A stretch of DNA of 64,000 nucleotides, taken from positions 21,609-85,608 of the forward strand of contig JAEINP010000018.1 of the NCBI GenBank assembly GCA_016342355.1, given 5' to 3'. Source of the DNA: Desulfatibacillum sp. GTDB lineage: Bacteria > Desulfobacterota > Desulfobacteria > Desulfobacterales > Desulfatibacillaceae. The notes under the pieces are model-generated. The model made no database searches. It saw only the letters and a program-made list of their open reading frames with translations, and was not told the origin of the DNA. Both the position numbers and the translations under genes were made by a program. Shown here piece after piece: positions 17,291 through 27,206 of the stretch (position 1 is its first letter; every line of letters begins with the position of its first letter).

Positions 17291-19696
17291 ATGTTAGTCA
17301 GTCTGAATTGGCTCCAACAATACGTTACCGTGGAAGCAGAACCCCGGGATATAGCCCATGCCCTCACCATGGCCGGACTCGAAGTGGAAGGGGTTCACGA
17401 CAGGTTCGCACACCTGGAAACGGTGGTGGTGGGTGAAATTGTGTCCGCAGAACCTGTCAAGGGTTCGGATCACTTGCAGGTATGCAAAGTGGACGCAGGC
17501 CAACAGACCTTTCAGGTGGTGTGCGGCGCCCCCAATGCACGGGCCGGACTCAAAGCCCCCCTGGCCCTCCAGGGAACCGAACTTCCCGACGGTGCAATAA
17601 TCGCCAAGGGCAAGCTCATGGGCGTGGTTTCCGAAGGCATGCTATGCTCCGAAAAGGAACTGGAACTGGGCGTGGCTTCCGGCGGCATCATGGAGTTGGA
17701 CCCCGCACTGCCAACCGGCCAGAACCTCGCCATGGCCCTCAATCTTTCCGATACGATTTTTGAACTGGGCATCACCCCCAACCGGTCTGACTGCCTGTCC
17801 ATGATCGGCGTGGCCCGCGAGCTGTCCGCCATTTACGGCGTGGAAATGCGCCTGCCGGACATCAGCCTGCCCGAAGACGGCGAGCCGGTACAAGACATCA
17901 CCTCCGTGGATATTCTCGATCCCGACCATTGCCCCCGGTACGCGGCCCGTGTGATCAAGGGCATTAAAATCGGCCCCTCCCCCGCCTGGCTGGCCCAAAG
18001 CCTGCTGGCCGTGGGTGTGCGGCCAATCAGCAATATCGTGGACGTGACCAACTATGTGATGATGGAAACCGGCCAACCCCTCCATGCCTTTGACTTTGAT
18101 CTGCTGGAAGAAGGCCGGATTGTGGTGCGTCTGGCGGAAAAGGGCGAAAAATTCATCACCCTGGACAGCCGGGACAATGAGCTGGAGCCGGACATGCTCA
18201 TGATTTGCGACGGAAAAAAAGCCGTTGCCCTGGCCGGCGTCATGGGCGGTCTTAATTCGGAAATCAACGACAACACCACCAACGTGTTGATCGAAAGCGC
18301 CCATTTCAGCCCCATGAGCGTAAGAAAAACCGCCAAACGCCTGGGATACCATACCGAAGCCTCCCATAGGTTCGAACGCGGCGCCGACCACGAAGGCGTC
18401 TTGTTCGCGGCCCAACGGGCGGCGCAACTTATGCTCCAAACAGCCGGAGGCGTATGCGCCAAAGGCGCGGTGGACGCCCATCCCGTGACCGTGGAAAAGG
18501 CGGAAATCACCCTCTCGGCATCACGGACCAACGTCATTCTGGGCACGGATATCAGCTACGACCGAATTGTGAAATATCTCGAATCCGTAAACATGGAAGT
18601 GGAAACCCTGGACCAGGACCTCATGATGGTCCGGCCTCCTGTCTACCGGGTGGATGTTTCCCGCCCCGAAGACCTCATGGAGGAAGTGGCCCGTCTGTTC
18701 GGATACGACAACATCCCCACCACCTGGCCCGCCGCCGCCATGGAGATTCATCGGGCGGACCCTGTACGGGATTTCGGACTCAAACTCCGCACCGCCTTGT
18801 GCGGCCAGGGATTCCGGGAAGCCATCAACTACAGCTTTGTGGCCGCCGACACTCCCGACCGGTTGCAACTGAGTGAAAAGGACAAAAGAAGGCAGACACT
18901 GCCCATCCTTAACCCCCTGACCGAAGACCAGGCCGTGATGCGCACGTCCCTGCTACCCGGGCTCTTTGCATCCGTAGCCGTGAATGTCAATTATCAAAAC
19001 AAAGACCTGGCGCTCTTTGAAATCGGCAAAACCTTTATTGCTGAAAAAGGCCAGGAATTGCCCACGGAAACCGAAAGCCTGTGTCTGGTTCTTTCCGGAG
19101 CCAATATTTCCCAGTCCTGGCACGGCAAAGCGGTTCGTACCGATTTTTACGACCTCAAGGGATGTTGTGAAACCCTGCTGGCCGGCCTGCATATTGTCGA
19201 TGCGGCTTATGCAAGGCTTTCCGATGACACCGCCCCTTACCTGACCAAGGGGCAATGTGCGGAAATCCTGTCCCGGGAAAAACGGGTGGGCGTCCTGGGC
19301 AAGGTCAGACCCGAGGTTCTGAAAAAATTTGATATCAAGCAGGATGTATTTGTGGCGGAAATTGACGTGACAAGCCTGTTGGAGGCTGTCCCCGAAAAAA
19401 TCACCTATGAGGCCCCGCCCAGGTTCCCTGCCACGGACCGCGATATCACCATTATCTCGGACAAAGCTGTGGAGGCCGATGCAGTCCTGGCCCACATAAG
19501 AAAAATGAACCACGAGTGGGTCCGCTCCCTGGAGGTGGTGGCCGTCTATGAAGGCGATCCCGTACCCGAGGGAAAAAAGAGCTTGTCGTTTCGCATTACG
19601 TACCGGTCCGACACCACGACCCTGCAAGACAAGGAAGTGAACGAGGTGCATGAAGGCATAGGCAAGGAAGTGATGTCGACCTTTGCGGCTGCCTAG
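17291..19696 (+). CDS. pheT: Phenylalanine--tRNA ligase beta subunit
   Basis: Beta subunit of phenylalanyl-tRNA synthetase, carrying tRNA binding and editing. It has 801 residues, normal size. An N-terminal OB tRNA-binding domain (about 40-150, GSDHLQVCKVD, VVCGAPNA) is followed by the B3/B4 editing region, a B5 domain, the catalytic-like core and a C-terminal anticodon-binding FDX-ACB domain (RFPATDRDITII). The ATG at 17291 begins MLVSLNWLQQYV, standard for the family. merR follows after 51 bases; the ihfA gene often found after pheT is missing. Confidence 0.96.
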   Translation: MLVSLNWLQQYVTVEAEPRDIAHALTMAGLEVEGVHDRFAHLETVVVGEIVSAEPVKGSDHLQVCKVDAGQQTFQVVCGAPNARAGLKAPLALQGTELPDGAIIAKGKLMGVVSEGMLCSEKELELGVASGGIMELDPALPTGQNLAMALNLSDTIFELGITPNRSDCLSMIGVARELSAIYGVEMRLPDISLPEDGEPVQDITSVDILDPDHCPRYAARVIKGIKIGPSPAWLAQSLLAVGVRPISNIVDVTNYVMMETGQPLHAFDFDLLEEGRIVVRLAEKGEKFITLDSRDNELEPDMLMICDGKKAVALAGVMGGLNSEINDNTTNVLIESAHFSPMSVRKTAKRLGYHTEASHRFERGADHEGVLFAAQRAAQLMLQTAGGVCAKGAVDAHPVTVEKAEITLSASRTNVILGTDISYDRIVKYLESVNMEVETLDQDLMMVRPPVYRVDVSRPEDLMEEVARLFGYDNIPTTWPAAAMEIHRADPVRDFGLKLRTALCGQGFREAINYSFVAADTPDRLQLSEKDKRRQTLPILNPLTEDQAVMRTSLLPGLFASVAVNVNYQNKDLALFEIGKTFIAEKGQELPTETESLCLVLSGANISQSWHGKAVRTDFYDLKGCCETLLAGLHIVDAAYARLSDDTAPYLTKGQCAEILSREKRVGVLGKVRPEVLKKFDIKQDVFVAEIDVTSLLEAVPEKITYEAPPRFPATDRDITIISDKAVEADAVLAHIRKMNHEWVRSLEVVAVYEGDPVPEGKKSLSFRITYRSDTTTLQDKEVNEVHEGIGKEVMSTFAAA

Positions 19697-19747
19697 CCCC
19701 TGGCCAAGGCCTTACGCCAGTCCTGCTTTTTCCCATGGAGGGTGTCC

Positions 19748-20098
19748 ATGAGCGAAGAATTTGTGCTGGACCCTGATAAACGGTATTTCAGGATCGGAGA
19801 AGTCAGCTCCATAGCAGGGCTCAGGCCTTCCGTGTTGCGTTTTTGGGAAAGCGAATTCAAGCAAATCAAGCCCGGCAGATCCCTTTCAGGACACCGGGTG
19901 TACAAACGGAATGACCTGGAGTTGATCCTTCGTATCAGGGATCTCCTGTACAAGAAAAAATTCACCATTCCCGGTGCAAAAGCGGCCCTGGCAAAAGAGG
20001 CCAAAAGCCCCGGAACTGCTTCGGATAGCCTGGATTCCCCCCTGAGCCTGAAAAAAGTCAGGGAAGAATTGCTTGCCATCCGTCAAATACTGGACTGA
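19748..20098 (+). CDS. MerR-family transcriptional regulator
   Basis: Small DNA-binding regulator with a winged helix-turn-helix of the MerR type: RIGEVSSIAGLRPSVLRFWE is the HTH, and SGHRVYKRNDLELI forms the wing and next helix. The ATG at 19748 has GGAGGG 5 bases upstream and gives 116 residues; the GTG at 19742 is within the ribosome site. The C-terminal part (about 75-116) is a short helix without metal-binding Cys, so no metal or drug ligand is suggested. A MerR gene downstream of pheT is a common arrangement, usually with ihfA between them. Confidence 0.86.
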   Translation: MSEEFVLDPDKRYFRIGEVSSIAGLRPSVLRFWESEFKQIKPGRSLSGHRVYKRNDLELILRIRDLLYKKKFTIPGAKAALAKEAKSPGTASDSLDSPLSLKKVREELLAIRQILD

Positions 20099-20166
20099 CA
20101 GGGTCCTGGCTGACAAATAGCCAACCGCCCGGCAATCCTTTTCATTTCCCATATGGTTACAAGGCC

Positions 20167-22767
20167 TTGAAACCATTATTGGATACCCATTCTTCCGCAT
20201 CAACAGCCATTTCCAGCTCCATCCTGGCCGGTATTTTTTTCACGGCAATGAGTGTGCTGGCCTATCAGGTGGGGCTCACCCGCGTATTTTCCATCATCAT
20301 GTGGCATCACCACGCCTATCTTGTGGTGTCTGTGGCCTTGCTGGGTTTTGGCGCTTCGGGCAGTTACGTGGCTGTACAACAAAATGGAATCGCCAACCAA
20401 TCCGGCCTATTGTCCAGGCTGAACCGCTATGCCTTAGCCCATGCCCTAACCATTCCCGCCTCTTACCTCGTCGTCACCCGAATGCAGATTCACTCCATGA
20501 ATCTCCTTGGAAGCCCGGAGAACTTTTTGGCCTTTTTGTTTGTGCTGGGACTGCTCGCCGTGCCGTTTTTTTTTGCAGGACTGGTCATGGGGGTTTGCTT
20601 TCAGGCTTTTTCACAACAGGCTGGCAGGTTGTATGGCGCAGACCTCCTGGGCGCTGCTTTGGGCGCCTTTGCCGCTCCGTTTCTTCTCCATGCCGCAGGC
20701 GTGAACGGCACGGCCATGGCTGCCGCATTTTTCGCCGGACTCGGGGCCTTGTTCTTTTCCCAAAGCGCAAGTTGGGGCCGGAGAATCGCTGCAGGGCTGG
20801 TTGCATTATGCCTGCTGGCCTGTGTGGGTTTTTCCACCAACACCCTGTTTTGGGAAATCCCCCTGGACCCTTCCAAACAGGAAATGTCCTCGGCGTACAC
20901 GGCGGATCCGCGCATAACCAAGGTGTTTTCCACCAAAATTCCGTTTTCCGGGGGCAGGCATTTTGTTTGGAAACGCTCGGCGCCGGACATGACCCATCAT
21001 GCAATCCTCCACAGCGCCATTGCCCAGTTGGACATATGGCCCGAACACACCATGCCCATGCTGGGCGGCGGAGAGTTCGGTAAAATTGACCGCCAAACAA
21101 CCCCCATGAGGATGGTCACCCAGGACGGTATCGGCCCCACATTTTTATACAAGGACGCCGGAAACCTGAAAAAATTCCCTTCCCTGGACGACTCCCAAAT
21201 CGCCTCGGCCTATGTGGCGCAAAAGGCCCTTGACAAAACCCGGCCAGACGTTCTGGTAATCGGCGTGGGCGGCGGCATAGACGTGATGACGGCCTTATAC
21301 CACAATGCAGGGTCTGTGACCGGGGTGGAAATCAACCGGGCCATGATCCGCATGGTCACCAGGGATTATGCCGGTTATCTGGGCCATTTGTTTTCCGATC
21401 CCCGAATTACCCTGATCCGGGAGGACGGACGCTCTTTTTTAAATCGCGATAAAGCCAAATACGACATCATCCAGCTTACCGGCGTGGACACCCTCACAGC
21501 CCTGTCCACCGGAGCCTACACCCTGAGCGAAAACTACCTGTACACGGTGCAAGCCATCCAAACCATGGTCGGTCGTCTGAAGGAAGGCGGAATCATCTGC
21601 TATTCGCGCCCCATCTTCTCGCCGCCCCACCCTCCCCGAGAGACCCTGCGCCTTGCCAATACCGCCCGTGCGGCCCTTGAGGGACTGGGCATGGAATCAC
21701 CCTGGCAGAACATTGCTGTGCTTCAGGCAGGCCATTGGGCCTCCACAATGATAAAAAACGGCCCGTTTACACGGGAGGAATGCCAGACCCTGACAGACTT
21801 TTCCAATGCAGAGGGATTCAAGGGCCTGGTTTTCAACCCCTGGCCCGATCACACGCAAAAAGATTTTCCCGGGGATGAAAATCTCAGACAAACAAAAAAA
21901 CAGTTTTTGACGGTGATGGCAGGGGAAGACGAGGAACGGAATGAGTTTATGCAACAATCCCCCTTTAACCTGTCCCCGCCCACAGACAGCAAGCCCTTCT
22001 TTTTCAATTATTATAAAATGTCCAATGTCCCGTTCTGGTGGGGACGTGGCGCATCGGGCAACATGTGGACAGAGTTTATCCCGGAATTTCCCGCAGGCCA
22101 CATGATCCTGGCCGTGGCAGTGATCCAGGCAACCTTATTGGCCGGGTTATTCATCCTCATACCGGTTTGGTTTTGGAACCAAAAAGGTATTTTGTCTCCT
22201 GGCAAGGGGCGTACCCTCGCCTATTTTGGGGCATTGGGCCTGGGATTCATGTTTGTGGAAATCTGCCTCATGCAAAAATTCATATTATTTTTAGGTCATC
22301 CCACCTATGCTGTGAGCGTGGTGCTGGCTGGTATGCTGGCTTTTGCGGGCGCAGGAGCCTGGTTTTCGGAAAGGCTTCCCTGCTGGACCCGAAAAAACCT
22401 GTTGATTGCCGGGTTAACAGCCCTGGCCCTGAACCTTGCCAATGCCTTTTTGCTGGATTTTTTCCTGGATTGGCTGCCGGGCTTGCCTTTGGGCTTGCGC
22501 ATAATTGCGGCCTTGGTGTTGATAGCACCTTCGGGCTTTGTGTTGGGCCTGTTTTTCCCCCTGGGAATACGCACTGTTGGCGACACCGCCCCGGAAATGG
22601 TGGCCTGGGCATGGGCCATCAACGGTTTTTTTACCGTATTGGGCTCTGTACTGGCTATCGTGGCGGCCATGACGCTGGGATTCACCTGGGTGCTGGTTCT
22701 GGCTGGATTGATCTACCTGGCTGGTCTTTGTCTGGGACCTGAAGCTGTGAAAAAACGTCCAATATGA
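20167..22767 (+). CDS. Polytopic membrane protein with spermidine-synthase-like SAM domain
   Basis: 866 residues: an N-terminal block of about seven TM helices (20-235), a soluble domain (about 240-650) holding a class I SAM-binding fold, and a second block of TM helices (about 655-860). The SAM site reads VLVIGVGGGIDVMTAL at about residue 361, with the acidic end of beta-2 in VTGVEIN. Where spermidine synthases have a catalytic Asp in IIxDxxDP, this protein has YDIIQLTGVDT, so aminopropyl transfer looks unlikely. Membrane-fused spermidine-synthase-like proteins are widespread and mostly uncharacterised. The TTG start at 20167 is weak (AAGG only 2-3 bases away) and should be treated as provisional. 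Two membrane proteins follow on the same strand. Confidence 0.75.
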   Translation: MKPLLDTHSSASTAISSSILAGIFFTAMSVLAYQVGLTRVFSIIMWHHHAYLVVSVALLGFGASGSYVAVQQNGIANQSGLLSRLNRYALAHALTIPASYLVVTRMQIHSMNLLGSPENFLAFLFVLGLLAVPFFFAGLVMGVCFQAFSQQAGRLYGADLLGAALGAFAAPFLLHAAGVNGTAMAAAFFAGLGALFFSQSASWGRRIAAGLVALCLLACVGFSTNTLFWEIPLDPSKQEMSSAYTADPRITKVFSTKIPFSGGRHFVWKRSAPDMTHHAILHSAIAQLDIWPEHTMPMLGGGEFGKIDRQTTPMRMVTQDGIGPTFLYKDAGNLKKFPSLDDSQIASAYVAQKALDKTRPDVLVIGVGGGIDVMTALYHNAGSVTGVEINRAMIRMVTRDYAGYLGHLFSDPRITLIREDGRSFLNRDKAKYDIIQLTGVDTLTALSTGAYTLSENYLYTVQAIQTMVGRLKEGGIICYSRPIFSPPHPPRETLRLANTARAALEGLGMESPWQNIAVLQAGHWASTMIKNGPFTREECQTLTDFSNAEGFKGLVFNPWPDHTQKDFPGDENLRQTKKQFLTVMAGEDEERNEFMQQSPFNLSPPTDSKPFFFNYYKMSNVPFWWGRGASGNMWTEFIPEFPAGHMILAVAVIQATLLAGLFILIPVWFWNQKGILSPGKGRTLAYFGALGLGFMFVEICLMQKFILFLGHPTYAVSVVLAGMLAFAGAGAWFSERLPCWTRKNLLIAGLTALALNLANAFLLDFFLDWLPGLPLGLRIIAALVLIAPSGFVLGLFFPLGIRTVGDTAPEMVAWAWAINGFFTVLGSVLAIVAAMTLGFTWVLVLAGLIYLAGLCLGPEAVKKRPI

Positions 22768-22817
22768 GTGTAAACGATGTCCGGCTTGCACAATAGGGTG
22801 CTTGGAATTAATTGTTG

Positions 22818-24968
22818 ATGGATGATTGGGAAAAAAATATCCCCAAGGCCTTTTGCCTGGGGAACTTCTGGTGCCTGGCTTTGGCCCTTGCCCATGGAGC
22901 CACCCTTGCCTACGCCAAGGTGGGCGTCGTCACCAGCCAAAAATCCATCCTCACCCTCATGCTTTTCTTCGTCCTATGCTCCTGGCTGGCCCGGACCTTT
23001 TACAGAAAATTGCAGGCCCTGAATAAGGAACAAAAAAACTGGGTGCTGGTCCTGACTTCGGTCTTTCCGGCAGGCGCCTTATCCTCCGTTTTTACCCACT
23101 CGTCCGGGGTAAGCGCCTTTTTTCTTCTGCCATTTATTCTTTACGCCGTGTTCCTATGGACGCCCCAATTACCAGGCCGAACCGCACCTGATTTGGAAAG
23201 GCTGATCACCCTCTTTTGCCAGGTCATCGCCTTAAGCCTGTTAGTCCGCACCGGACCATACTACGCATTTTCCTTCATCCTGAGCACAGGGTTGGTTCTG
23301 GCCTATCATGGAATCCGGTCCAAAAAAATGTCCGAGGGCTATACCCTGGAAAAACTGGCCCTACCCAGCCCCGTCATGACATTGTGGTTTTTTGTCAGCC
23401 TTTCCAACCAAATTTCCAACCTGTTCCCCCGGTGGTCTCTGGCTTTGTTTTGGGCCGGACTGGCTGTTTCCCTGATTCTGGCTGGAATCCTGGCGAAACA
23501 CCCCTTTGGCAAAACCCCGTGGATCAACCGCCTGTGCATGGTCTTGTTCGCCGCCAGCCTTGTGTTTGACCTGAACGTGAGCACAGCCCTGGCTACGCCC
23601 CTGGAAGCCTGGGACTTTCACTGGTGGGTCCATGTGGCTCCTGGCCTGGATGCCATGGGCTCGGTTATGCGCCCCTTTGTTGATTACGCCCCTATTGAGG
23701 GGGTTGGATGGGCTGCCTGGCTGCCGCGAGCCTGGTTTGTGATGCTGGATGGCAGCGTGGCCGGATATGAGGTCTTGTTCGCCCTGCTAAGCCTGTTGGC
23801 CCAGAGCCTGTATGCGGCCATGCTCGGCTATGTGTTGTGGAAAATCGCTGGAATGCAGCCCTTTGGAGCAGCCCTGGCTGCGGTTCTGATTGCCGTCGCC
23901 AATCTGGCCCTGTTGCAGACCTGCTACCCCTTTCCCGAAGGGTGGAGCATCGCGGAACGCACTCCAGGCCTGTTTTTCAGCGTTTTCCCGTTCCTGTTTC
24001 TTTTAAATATAACAGGACAGGATAAAAAATCCGGACTGACCTGGATTGCGTTTGGGGTGGGAGCACTGCATATGCTCTCGTTCTTCCTGGAAACCCTCCT
24101 GGGCCTGGGCGCCATTGTGTCACTGCTGGGCGTGATGGCCCTGGTTCCCACACGGATTCCCCATAAAAAATATATCCTGCTTGGAGGCTTTAGCGCGCTG
24201 TTTCTATCCTTGCTGATAATCCGCCCCCCCTTGTTTGATTTTTTCCTTGTTCAGCCCATGACCCTGATACAGTCCGGCCTGGAGCATATGGACCTCTCGG
24301 GCAGAGTGAACATTTTCGCCATATTCTACCGCAAAATGGCTCTTTCCACCTTTCATTACAGTTTCCCCCTGGCGGTTATGACTGCGTTTCTGACGCTTTT
24401 GCCCTTTACGCCATGGAGGCGCAGCAAAGCCTTTGTCCCGGCCCTGTACTTTTTTCTCATTACCTTTTTCATGTTCATTTCCGGAGGACAGCGCTATTTG
24501 GAAGACCCCGAAGGCGCCTGTGGTGCCGTGTATTTTGCCGGGTTGTCTACGATCCTGACGATTCCCCTTTTGGTATGCGTTTTGAAAATCGCCCGGGATT
24601 TACGAAGCCCGAGCCCCCTGCCCTCCTGGCTGTCCAAAACCTTGGCTTGCGTCTTGATTGTAGCGGTTTGCTCCACCGGCCTGTTCTATGGCAAATCGCC
24701 AGGCCCCATGAAGATTCAGTTGGCTGGGCGCGTTTTCCACGCCACCGCCTGGGAGGATCAAGAGCATTTTTTATCGCCTCACAATTACGGACTGCCGGAC
24801 GTATTGGGCTATTATTACACTTATAAAAATCGGAAAGCCGTGCAGTCCGGCCCTGCGCCGCTGGAAGTCCATCTCCAGCCCTATTCTGCCTGGAAGGATA
24901 ATCCCAAGGTGCTTGTGCCCATCCACCGAACCATGGGCTTTTTTCAACAACAAAGGTACAGGCGATGA
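22818..24968 (+). CDS. Polytopic membrane protein of unknown family (paralogue A)
   Basis: 716 residues with roughly 13-15 predicted TM helices and a C-terminal soluble tail (about 650-716). I do not recognise the family. It is clearly paralogous to the next gene: shared blocks include TSQKSIL near residue 40, DFHWWVHVAPGLDA, LLQTCYPFPEGWSIAER, and ISGGQRYLEDP near residue 555. Conserved charged or aromatic motifs on membrane loops recall GT-C-type enzymes, but no diagnostic DxD or similar motif was found. The ATG at 22818 is preferred to the TTGs just before it. It overlaps the next start by 4 bases, so the pair is cotranslated. Confidence 0.7.
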   Translation: MDDWEKNIPKAFCLGNFWCLALALAHGATLAYAKVGVVTSQKSILTLMLFFVLCSWLARTFYRKLQALNKEQKNWVLVLTSVFPAGALSSVFTHSSGVSAFFLLPFILYAVFLWTPQLPGRTAPDLERLITLFCQVIALSLLVRTGPYYAFSFILSTGLVLAYHGIRSKKMSEGYTLEKLALPSPVMTLWFFVSLSNQISNLFPRWSLALFWAGLAVSLILAGILAKHPFGKTPWINRLCMVLFAASLVFDLNVSTALATPLEAWDFHWWVHVAPGLDAMGSVMRPFVDYAPIEGVGWAAWLPRAWFVMLDGSVAGYEVLFALLSLLAQSLYAAMLGYVLWKIAGMQPFGAALAAVLIAVANLALLQTCYPFPEGWSIAERTPGLFFSVFPFLFLLNITGQDKKSGLTWIAFGVGALHMLSFFLETLLGLGAIVSLLGVMALVPTRIPHKKYILLGGFSALFLSLLIIRPPLFDFFLVQPMTLIQSGLEHMDLSGRVNIFAIFYRKMALSTFHYSFPLAVMTAFLTLLPFTPWRRSKAFVPALYFFLITFFMFISGGQRYLEDPEGACGAVYFAGLSTILTIPLLVCVLKIARDLRSPSPLPSWLSKTLACVLIVAVCSTGLFYGKSPGPMKIQLAGRVFHATAWEDQEHFLSPHNYGLPDVLGYYYTYKNRKAVQSGPAPLEVHLQPYSAWKDNPKVLVPIHRTMGFFQQQRYRR

Positions 24969-27100
24969 TGGATACAAAGAAAGACATCCGCTTTGTATTA
25001 TGGCTGGGCAATTTTTTATGCATGGGCCTTTGCCTGGCCTATTGGGCCGGAGCCTGTTTTTCGTTGTTCGTACCTGTCACCAGCCAGAAATCCATTCTGG
25101 TGGTTCTAATCCTCACTCCCGCCTGCGTGTATCTTGGAAAGCATTTGTGGGAGCGCCTTGGCCTGCCAGGAAGCCCGGGCGGAGAATTTATTCTGCTTGC
25201 TGCCTTCATCTATCCGGCCAGCGCGGCAAACCTCATTTTCTCTCCAGGCCAGATGCCGGGCTTAAGCCTCGCTCTGCCCATTTTCGCCATTGCCTGGACC
25301 AAGTGGTTTTCAAGCGACGCCGCCCGAGTGGAGGAATATGCGGAAGATTTCCTGACCCTGCTTTGCCAGATAGCGGCACTGGCCCTGGTGCTTCGGATAT
25401 CCGGCCAGTGGTGGCAGTGCATGGCGGCGAGCGCTTTGGTGTGCGGAGCCGCCTACTGGCTGATTGGCCAAAGCAGGCCCCAAATGCTCACGGTTATTCT
25501 GAGCCCTCTCATGGCCCTGTGGTTCTTCCTCAACCTTTCCAACCAGCTCGTGAACAGTTACAGCGGGTGGTCCCGATTTTCCCTGCTGGCCGGAGCTGCC
25601 TTATACCTGGGGTTCATAGGTATCGGCCGCCTGCTGGCTGTCCGCAACAGCCCGAACCTGAAAAAATTCAACCGGGCCTGCCTGCTGATCTTCGCCGCCA
25701 GCCTCATCACCGACTTCAACCCGGAAGCAGGTATGTCCACGCCGCTTCATATGCTGGATTTCCACTGGTGGATTCATGTGGCGCCCGGCCTGGACGCCAT
25801 TTTCGACACCATGCAGCCTTATGTGCACTACATCCCCTTTGAGGGTTTCATCTTTGAAACCATGTTGCCCAGGCTGTGGTTTGTAGGACTTAACCAGACC
25901 ATGGGAGGATATTTCATCGTCATGGCCGCGTTTTGGTTTGCTTCCCTGGCGATTTACGCATTATTGCTTTATGCGCTCCTTACACGGGTCCTTGGATTGG
26001 AACAATTTGTGGCCGGGTTGCTGGCAAGCCTGTTGGTCATCACCAATTTTTCCCTGCTACAAATAGCATACCCCTTTCCCGGCGCCTGGACCGTGGCGGA
26101 ACGGAGCTTGGTCTGCTTTGTGTGCGTACTGCTGTTTTTCCGGCTTCAAACCACGAAGTCCAAAGGCTGGCTTGGGGTCCTTACCGGCGGGGCTCATGCT
26201 TTCTCGTTTTTTTACGAGCCCTTTTTCGGGCTGGCCTGCCTGGTGGCCCTGGCAGGCGCCATGGCTATTAAACCCAAAAAATTGAACCACAAAATGGCTC
26301 TGATTGGCGGGACTGCAGGGATGTTGGCGCTTTTTATAGTGGCCTTCCGCATTCCCTTGTATATGTTTTTCATCCATCAGCCTTTAGCCATGGTGGATTC
26401 GGGAAACCAGATCGTCAAATTGGGCGAAGGTAAACACATTTTCCAGGCCTTGTTCCGGGATCACACGTTTTCCGCGTTCCATTACTGGAACTCGCTTGGA
26501 GCCATGCTTGTGTTCCTGGGGCTTGCGCCTACCCGGGCACGGCATCACAAATTTTTCAGCATGGCCTTGTACTTTTTCATAGCCACTTTTTTCATGGTAA
26601 TATCCGGCGGCCAAAGATTTTTCGGGGATCCCGGGCAAACATTCAGCACCGTACATTTTGCGGCCATGGCCTCGGTGCTGGCTATCCCATTATGGCTCTG
26701 CCTGATTCGCATGGGCCTGGATCTCCTTGAACCCGGGGGTATCAGCCGCAAGGCTTTGGTAATGACCTGCCTTACAGCTGCAATCTTTATCGCTTATACC
26801 GACGGAATTCACCGGGGGCTTGCGCCGGGTCCGACCAGGGCAGGCATCAGCAAACATCATTTTGAGGCCACGGCCTGGGACGAGCAAGTCCATTATCAGG
26901 CAACCTTTTCCAATAGTATTCCTGTCATCCTTGAGTATTATCATACCTGCAAGTCCCGGAAGTATGTGGCAAGCGGACCCAAGCCTTTGGGCATCTATTA
27001 CATGCCTTATGAAACATGGAAAAACACCATCCTGCCCATGCAGCCGGTCCAGGATGTTCGGGCGTTTATCTCTCATTCCCGGATCAATAATAACCGGTGA
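24965..27100 (+). CDS. Polytopic membrane protein of unknown family (paralogue B)
   Basis: 711 residues with the same topology as the upstream gene and colinear shared motifs: TSQKSIL, MLDFHWWIHVAPGLDA, LLQIAYPFPGAWTVAER, ISGGQRFFGDP, and a C-terminal tail ending with a related EYYHTCKSRK / YYYTYKNRK segment. The two genes therefore arose by tandem duplication and have since diverged strongly. The start is ATG 24965, with an equally possible ATG at 24968, and it overlaps the upstream TGA. No function can be assigned. The conserved histidine-tryptophan loop and the neighbouring envelope genes suggest an inner-membrane enzyme or transporter acting on a lipid-linked or exported substrate (inference). 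Confidence 0.7.
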   Translation: MMDTKKDIRFVLWLGNFLCMGLCLAYWAGACFSLFVPVTSQKSILVVLILTPACVYLGKHLWERLGLPGSPGGEFILLAAFIYPASAANLIFSPGQMPGLSLALPIFAIAWTKWFSSDAARVEEYAEDFLTLLCQIAALALVLRISGQWWQCMAASALVCGAAYWLIGQSRPQMLTVILSPLMALWFFLNLSNQLVNSYSGWSRFSLLAGAALYLGFIGIGRLLAVRNSPNLKKFNRACLLIFAASLITDFNPEAGMSTPLHMLDFHWWIHVAPGLDAIFDTMQPYVHYIPFEGFIFETMLPRLWFVGLNQTMGGYFIVMAAFWFASLAIYALLLYALLTRVLGLEQFVAGLLASLLVITNFSLLQIAYPFPGAWTVAERSLVCFVCVLLFFRLQTTKSKGWLGVLTGGAHAFSFFYEPFFGLACLVALAGAMAIKPKKLNHKMALIGGTAGMLALFIVAFRIPLYMFFIHQPLAMVDSGNQIVKLGEGKHIFQALFRDHTFSAFHYWNSLGAMLVFLGLAPTRARHHKFFSMALYFFIATFFMVISGGQRFFGDPGQTFSTVHFAAMASVLAIPLWLCLIRMGLDLLEPGGISRKALVMTCLTAAIFIAYTDGIHRGLAPGPTRAGISKHHFEATAWDEQVHYQATFSNSIPVILEYYHTCKSRKYVASGPKPLGIYYMPYETWKNTILPMQPVQDVRAFISHSRINNNR

Positions 27101-27206
27101 TTTTATTTGAAAAAATATTTTAAAATATCAGTACACTGTGCTATGAGTTCGTATTCGTAGCCAATTGGATTTTTTTGAAAAAATTTTCTTTTTCGTGGAG
27201 GGGTAA
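27101..27206 (+). other. AT-rich gap before the secreted GSGGCF protein
   Basis: 106 bases, markedly richer in A and T than the surroundings, with several A/T runs and ending in the ribosome site GTGGAGGGG before ATG 27207. A promoter is likely here but no convincing -35/-10 pair stands out. Confidence 0.35.

Noticed and set aside
20167..22767. Annotation as a functional spermidine synthase
   Set aside because: The catalytic Asp block is altered to YDIIQLTGVDT, and no polyamine gene is nearby.
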